Shown one piece after another: positions 15,167-18,318 of a DNA stretch of 18,318 nt. The DNA is from Thermoplasmata archaeon (GTDB lineage: Archaea; Thermoplasmatota; E2; DHVEG-1; B8-G13), in the NCBI GenBank assembly GCA_021162485.1, contig JAGGYP010000061.1:1-18318 (forward strand), written 5' to 3'. Every line of letters begins with the position of its first letter. Within the stretch, counting starts at the first letter, position 1. The notes beneath the pieces are model-generated. The model was not told where the DNA came from. It did not search any database and saw nothing but the letters and a program-made list of their open reading frames with translations. A program made the position numbers and the translations under genes.

Positions 15167-15222
15167 CTCTAATGCCCTCCTAGTGATAGCATCTACTCGT
15201 AATAATCACTATTTAATATAAA
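15167..15222 (-). promoter_or_regulatory. promoter and ribosome-binding site of the PKD-TlpA gene
   Basis: On the minus strand, TTTATATTAAAT (15211-15222) is a good TATA box. With a start about 25 bp downstream, the leader would be about 24 bases and contain GGAGGG (about 15175-15180) before ATG 15166. Confidence 0.55.
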
Positions 15223-15242
15223 ACTTTCTTTGGATAATTCTG

Positions 15243-15827
15243 CTATTTGTGATATCTACGTTTGATAAAAATAATGCCTATAGACGCTGCTATGGCAGTT
15301 CCCATTATTATAAAAATCAGAAAGGTTGACTTAAGAGGAAACAGAAGATACTGAGGTGTATCGATATAGGTTCTTATTAGATAACCAACGTTGATATTTT
15401 TTTTCTCCTCTGATTGTATGGAGAGAGCTATCCATGATTCCCAATGTTTATTCAGATTCTCCTCCTGTAATTCCTTGGGAATGTGGAGATGGATGTAGAT
15501 GTTGGCGCTGCTATTACTTGATATGTTAACCTTTTGTGGATGTAACTCCAGCCAGGTTAAATTTTCTATAGGTTCTCTACCTTGGCGGATCAGCTCCAGT
15601 GGTTCAGGGTGTTTAAAATATGCTTTTACCGAGATACTATAGGGGAAACTATTAGTTACTGTTATTTTCTTAGTAGTATTTCCCTCGAAATAACTATTAT
15701 TCATTTTTATATAGATCTCTGCAGGTTCAACACTAACATTCGCACAGGCAAGGTTTGAAAACATTAAAAATATTAAAAATGATGCTAAGCAGAATAGTAA
15801 TTTTATTTTTTTAGCATACAACGCCAT
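15243..15827 (-). CDS. small single-pass surface protein with an Ig-like ectodomain
   Basis: A 194-residue protein with a signal peptide (about 1-28), an external beta-rich domain (about 30-150), one C-terminal membrane helix (about 166-188) and a short basic tail (KRRYHK). The ectodomain pattern, VSVEPAEIYIKM, then KKITVTNSF, then WLELHPQKVNISSNSSANI, then LHIPKEL, is reminiscent of Ig-like chaperone or DUF916-type domains, where a protein is anchored and its beta sandwich faces outward. Several N-x-S/T sites (NVS, NTT, NLT, NIS, NSS) fit N-glycosylation outside an archaeal cell. It has no recognised catalytic motif. It is probably transcribed from its own TATA box, 58 bases after the beta-helix gene, and may be a partner of that protein. 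Confidence 0.6.
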   Translation of the reverse strand: MALYAKKIKLLFCLASFLIFLMFSNLACANVSVEPAEIYIKMNNSYFEGNTTKKITVTNSFPYSISVKAYFKHPEPLELIRQGREPIENLTWLELHPQKVNISSNSSANIYIHLHIPKELQEENLNKHWESWIALSIQSEEKKNINVGYLIRTYIDTPQYLLFPLKSTFLIFIIMGTAIAASIGIIFIKRRYHK

Positions 15828-15830
15828 CCT

Positions 15831-15862
15831 CTCCGCTTCTATCTAATCTAGATTTATATATC
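15831..15862 (-). promoter_or_regulatory. promoter of the small surface protein
   Basis: On the minus strand GATATATAAATC (15851-15862) is a clear TATA box about 30 bp before ATG 15827. GCGGAGAGG just before the ATG may help ribosome binding, although the spacing is short and the leader would be only a few bases. Confidence 0.5.
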
Positions 15863-15885
15863 TCTCTTTCTCTTATTAATTTTTT

Positions 15886-17904
15886 TTATTTAAACATCTC
15901 ATCTACTTTTTTTTCTATCTCCTCTACACTTTCATATGTTTCAGTATCATCTTTTCTAGGATGATATTCTTTCTCTTTAAACCTGGATAGTGGTTCAATA
16001 TTCATGTCCTCTATAACCTTTCTTTCAGTTGTATGTATCAAAGAAGTCTCATGTGGTTCAAATCTTTTATCTTCTAAGATGGGTTTCTCTATCTTCTGCC
16101 CCTCCTCCTTTTTCATATAAAACTCTAATGGTATGAATTCTTCCAATCTCTGTTCTATCTCTTGTCCTTCATCCTTTTTCATTGTGAACATTTTTCTCTT
16201 CTTGATGAAAAATATTATTGCTACAGCAGTTGCTATTATAATCATTGCAGCTAGTATCCATAATATGAGGTTAAGCTCTTTTTGCTCCCCATTATATAGA
16301 ACTAGTTTTTTGTTTTCTAGGTTGTATAGATGATCTATTTTGTCATCATTGTCCATATCCAATAGGTATCCATTTTTCTCCATTTTAGTATCTGTTTTAA
16401 TGTTGTTCTCAGGATCGTAGAATATGTCATATATACTATCGTTGTCTATATCAATTAGGTACATGGTCCCTTTATCTGTAGATATAGGTTCTATCTCGTT
16501 ATTTTGTTTTGGATCTGTCCCTAAGAATTCTTCCTGCGAGTCTAGCAGACCATCGTTGTCATCATCTATATCTATATAGTCTGGTAGGTGATCATTATCA
16601 TTGTCAGTTGGATAGCTATATGGATCATATGGGTCTGTGCCATATTTTTTCTCCTCATTATCTGTCCATTCATCTTTATCAGAGTCCAAGGAGCTGGTGT
16701 CTATAGTGAAGGTATATGTTACATAATCACTCATCTTGTTATCGTTGCTCTCAGCTCTCAAATATAAGGTGTGGTAGCCATCAGAGAGTGGAATAGTTGA
16801 TGTCCAGATGGTCACATTTCCTATAGATGTCTCCATCAAGTTATCTACCTTTATGTAATATGTTTTTATACCGCTATGATGATATGATGGATTCCATGTG
16901 AAGGTTGGGGTGTTATCTGTTATGTTTGACAGTATTTGGATATTTGTAGGCTGAGTGGGTTTATCTGGGATTATTCTACTCATCAGTGGATAGTTGTCTC
17001 TATTCTCTTCAGATATTATATGTGGGGTATCTCCTATTCCATCCTCATTACTGTCTATGCCCTCATAATCATCCCAGTAGTTTCCCTCCATCCCACTGTC
17101 CCATTTGTTCTTGTTTTCATCTACCGCGTCTATATCATTCTTGAAAAAATTGTTATGATAGATTGTATTGTTGTTTGAATTCTGCCAGATATAGATCCCT
17201 CTATAGTTGCCGTAGATGTTGCAATCTGAAATCAGATTGTTGTTGGAGTTTATTCTTAGGTCTATGCCAACTTCGTTGTTAAAAACATTACAATTGACTA
17301 TCCGATTGTTTCTAGACGATAGAAGTGCTAAGATACCAACACTGCAACCATATATGTTACAGTTAGATATCACATTGTCTAATCCCTGTATTTTTACTCC
17401 AATACCTGAAGAGTGATCATTAGCGATTATACAATCAGATACTATTGTATAGGATGCTTGTATATAGATACCTACTCCGTTAATAGGTACATCTATATAG
17501 CTACTATAGATTTTGCATCTTATACTCTCAGATGAGACTTTTATCGTATAATCATATGCGTTTACTAATTTCAGATTTCTTATCTCAACATATGAAGAAT
17601 CTATTAATATTCCTTCTCTGCCTTTGAAGTTTATTATTGTGGTCTCGGAATTATCACCAAGTAGTATTAATTTTTTATCAATTGTAAGATTAGACTCTAT
17701 ATATACCCCGCTTTTTACTCTGATAGTATCCATGGATGTCGCATTTTCCACAGCTGCCTTTATACTTGTGTAGTCGCCACTGCCATTTATATCCACTATC
17801 AAGGTTTTACTGTATACCGGAGGAACAGAGGAAACATGTTGTACAATAGGCAACAAGATGAGAATCAGGAGGGTAAACATTGTAAAAACTCTACGTGGCC
17901 TCAT
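15886..17904 (-). CDS. large beta-helix (NosD-like) surface protein with Ca-binding repeats, one membrane helix and a cytoplasmic tail
   Basis: A 672-residue surface protein. Residues 1-27 are a signal peptide. Residues about 35-265 form a right-handed parallel beta helix with many N-rich PbH1 turns (SNCNIYG, VNCNVFNN, SDCNIYGN). It ends in the hallmark GNYWDDYEGIDSNEDGIGD (274-292) and DNYPLM. An Ig/FN3-like domain spans about 315-402. Residues 406-465 hold thrombospondin-type-3-like acidic repeats such as IDIDDDNDGLLD (444-455), likely to bind calcium. Further acidic repeats (DIDNDSIYD, DMDNDDKID) follow. One membrane helix (545-567) leads to a charged tail of about 105 residues inside the cell. 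GGAGG lies 4 bases before ATG. The start overlaps the RHH gene's stop (ATGA), which means coupled translation. Function is unknown; surface layer, adhesion or sugar binding are options. Confidence 0.85.
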   Translation of the reverse strand: MRPRRVFTMFTLLILILLPIVQHVSSVPPVYSKTLIVDINGSGDYTSIKAAVENATSMDTIRVKSGVYIESNLTIDKKLILLGDNSETTIINFKGREGILIDSSYVEIRNLKLVNAYDYTIKVSSESIRCKIYSSYIDVPINGVGIYIQASYTIVSDCIIANDHSSGIGVKIQGLDNVISNCNIYGCSVGILALLSSRNNRIVNCNVFNNEVGIDLRINSNNNLISDCNIYGNYRGIYIWQNSNNNTIYHNNFFKNDIDAVDENKNKWDSGMEGNYWDDYEGIDSNEDGIGDTPHIISEENRDNYPLMSRIIPDKPTQPTNIQILSNITDNTPTFTWNPSYHHSGIKTYYIKVDNLMETSIGNVTIWTSTIPLSDGYHTLYLRAESNDNKMSDYVTYTFTIDTSSLDSDKDEWTDNEEKKYGTDPYDPYSYPTDNDNDHLPDYIDIDDDNDGLLDSQEEFLGTDPKQNNEIEPISTDKGTMYLIDIDNDSIYDIFYDPENNIKTDTKMEKNGYLLDMDNDDKIDHLYNLENKKLVLYNGEQKELNLILWILAAMIIIATAVAIIFFIKKRKMFTMKKDEGQEIEQRLEEFIPLEFYMKKEEGQKIEKPILEDKRFEPHETSLIHTTERKVIEDMNIEPLSRFKEKEYHPRKDDTETYESVEEIEKKVDEMFK
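16087..16182 (-). repeat. duplicated 10-residue unit in the cytoplasmic tail of the beta-helix protein
   Basis: Two 30-base segments (16087-16116 and 16153-16182), 66 bases apart, match at 24 of 30 positions. They encode MKKEEGQKIE and MKKDEGQEIE, identical at 8 of 10 residues. They lie directly after the membrane helix and suggest an internal duplication of a tail module that may bind something inside the cell. Confidence 0.7.
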
Positions 17905-18083
17905 CTTTCCTCCCCTCCTTCCTTATCTGTGATTTTTAACAGGCCACGCTCTGCTAGATAAATGAGAACCATGTTCTTGACTACTTCTGACTCTGAGTTT
18001 CCCAGTTTACCAATCTGTTTTTTGATTATCTTACGTATAACTGGTGGAAAACTCACTGGAAAACGTGATGAACCCTGATTCAT
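17901..18083 (-). CDS. small ribbon-helix-helix (CopG/Arc-type) DNA-binding protein
   Basis: A 60-residue protein that looks like a bare ribbon-helix-helix regulator. A short strand SRFPVSFPPV (about 6-15) is followed by helix IRKIIKKQIGKLG, the turn GNSESEV, and helix VVKNMVLIYLAERGLL. RHH proteins act as dimers whose paired strands sit in the DNA major groove. Its promoter carries half-sites matched to such a protein, with one group between TATA box and start codon, so self-repression is likely. No Shine-Dalgarno precedes the ATG, and the TATA box is about 27 bp upstream, so the message is probably leaderless. The last codons, encoding EGGEER, contain the GGAGG used by the next gene, and the stop TGA overlaps its ATG. 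An antitoxin role was considered, but no small toxin gene is beside it. Confidence 0.72.
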   Translation of the reverse strand: MNQGSSRFPVSFPPVIRKIIKKQIGKLGNSESEVVKNMVLIYLAERGLLKITDKEGGEER

Positions 18084-18117
18084 TTTAGATTCAAATATGA
18101 ATCACAATATTAAAAAT
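18077..18117 (-). promoter_or_regulatory. RHH promoter with overlapping operator (group 1)
   Basis: On the minus strand TTTAATATT (18106-18114) fits a TATA box about 27 bp from the start codon at 18083. Half-sites GATTC at 18077 and 18088 and GAATC at 18099 are each 11 bp apart. The latter two form the near-palindrome GATTCAAATATGAATC (18088-18103). The operator therefore fills the space between TATA box and start codon, and the 18077 half-site runs into the first codons. Binding there would block polymerase. Confidence 0.6.
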
Positions 18118-18221
18118 TTTTCTATATTTTGCACATCCTGCAATTATTAAATTATATCCACCCAGATACTCTTGATTTTAAAATGTTTTTTAACATATTA
18201 GAAGTAATTAAATTCCATTTT
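18104..18221. other. AT-rich spacer between operator groups
   Basis: Apart from the RHH TATA box at its left end, I see no gene, RNA or repeat here. The composition is very AT-rich and could favour looping between the two operator groups. Confidence 0.4.
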
Positions 18222-18285
18222 GATTCATATTAGAATTAGTATGATCCAAATTAAATATGATTCAAATTTGAATCATATAAGAATC
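18222..18285. promoter_or_regulatory. distal operator cluster (group 2) with a perfect 24-bp palindrome
   Basis: Half-sites GATTC at 18222, GAATT (one mismatch) at 18233, GATCC (one mismatch) at 18243, GATTC at 18259, GAATC at 18270 and GAATC at 18281. Bases 18255-18278 are a perfect palindrome, with core GATTCAAATTTGAATC at 18259-18274. Within each group the spacing is 11 bp (18222/18233 and 18259/18270/18281), the same as in the operator beside the RHH gene. This is probably a binding array for that regulator. Confidence 0.6.
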
Positions 18286-18318
18286 ATTATATAAAAATAT
18301 ATGAAAACAGGGTTAAAA
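18273..18318 (+). promoter_or_regulatory. possible rightward promoter and gene start at the window edge
   Basis: TCATATAAGA (18273-18282) lies about 24 bp before ATG 18301, which would suit a leaderless gene beginning MKTGLK and leaving the window. A second TATA-like box, ATTATATAAAAATAT (18286-18300), could instead start a message further right. Either promoter would overlap or adjoin the distal operator cluster. Only six codons are visible, so the gene itself is not established. Confidence 0.25.

Noticed and set aside
17901..18083. RHH protein as the antitoxin of a toxin-antitoxin pair
   Set aside because: The coupled partner is a 672-residue surface protein with a signal peptide, not a small toxin, and no toxin gene is visible upstream.
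18077..18285. GATTC/GAATC half-sites as a CRISPR or simple tandem repeat
   Set aside because: The units are only 5-6 bp with alternating orientation and no spacers of CRISPR length; the pattern fits operators better.

Overview
The window is AT-rich archaeal DNA. This is shown by a sliding clamp (PCNA), a TFIIS-like transcription factor S, the Pop5 subunit of RNase P, TATA-box promoters, several apparently leaderless genes, and a tRNA-Asn without an encoded CCA. An SDR-type threonine dehydrogenase, NosD-like beta-helix surface proteins and two secreted C25 (gingipain-like) proteases suggest a euryarchaeal-grade, protein-degrading heterotroph near the Thermoplasmata, for example a benthic group D relative. 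The lineage is inference. No insertion sequence, integrase, phage gene or CRISPR array was seen.

Layout. Bases 44-1198 (-) encode a saccharopine dehydrogenase-family enzyme, and 1304-3199 (-) a secreted C25 protease. A COG3199-type NAD kinase relative (3345-4490, +) runs divergently from the protease. A divergent pair follows: SDR L-threonine dehydrogenase (4494-5468, -) and 2-amino-3-ketobutyrate CoA ligase-like enzyme (5624-6805, +). Together they would turn threonine into glycine and acetyl-CoA. A bifunctional phosphoglucose/phosphomannose isomerase (6802-7848, -) then diverges from an information-processing run: NUDIX hydrolase, TFS, PCNA and Pop5 (7920-9819, +). A second C25 protease (9871-11685, +), tRNA-Asn (11745-11817) and an unrecognised protein with a possible TrmB/PLD-like C-terminus (11918-12820, +) come next.

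The right third is an envelope block. It holds a thioredoxin-CcdA fusion membrane protein (12836-14056, +), a convergent PKD-PKD-TlpA lipoprotein (14063-15166, -), a small single-pass surface protein (15243-15827, -), and a 672-residue beta-helix/Ca-repeat surface protein (15886-17904, -). That last gene is translationally coupled to a 60-residue ribbon-helix-helix (RHH) regulator (17901-18083, -).

The most striking feature is non-coding. Upstream of the RHH gene are GATTC/GAATC half-sites in groups spaced exactly 11 bp apart, including a perfect 24-bp palindrome. One group sits between the predicted TATA box and start codon of the RHH gene. This looks like an autoregulated switch controlling a surface protein and perhaps a divergent gene just beyond the right edge. 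The proteases, the threonine pathway and the possible lysine dehydrogenase fit a lifestyle of degrading external protein and oxidising amino acids, while the Trx-CcdA and TlpA proteins could keep exported disulfides in the right redox state.
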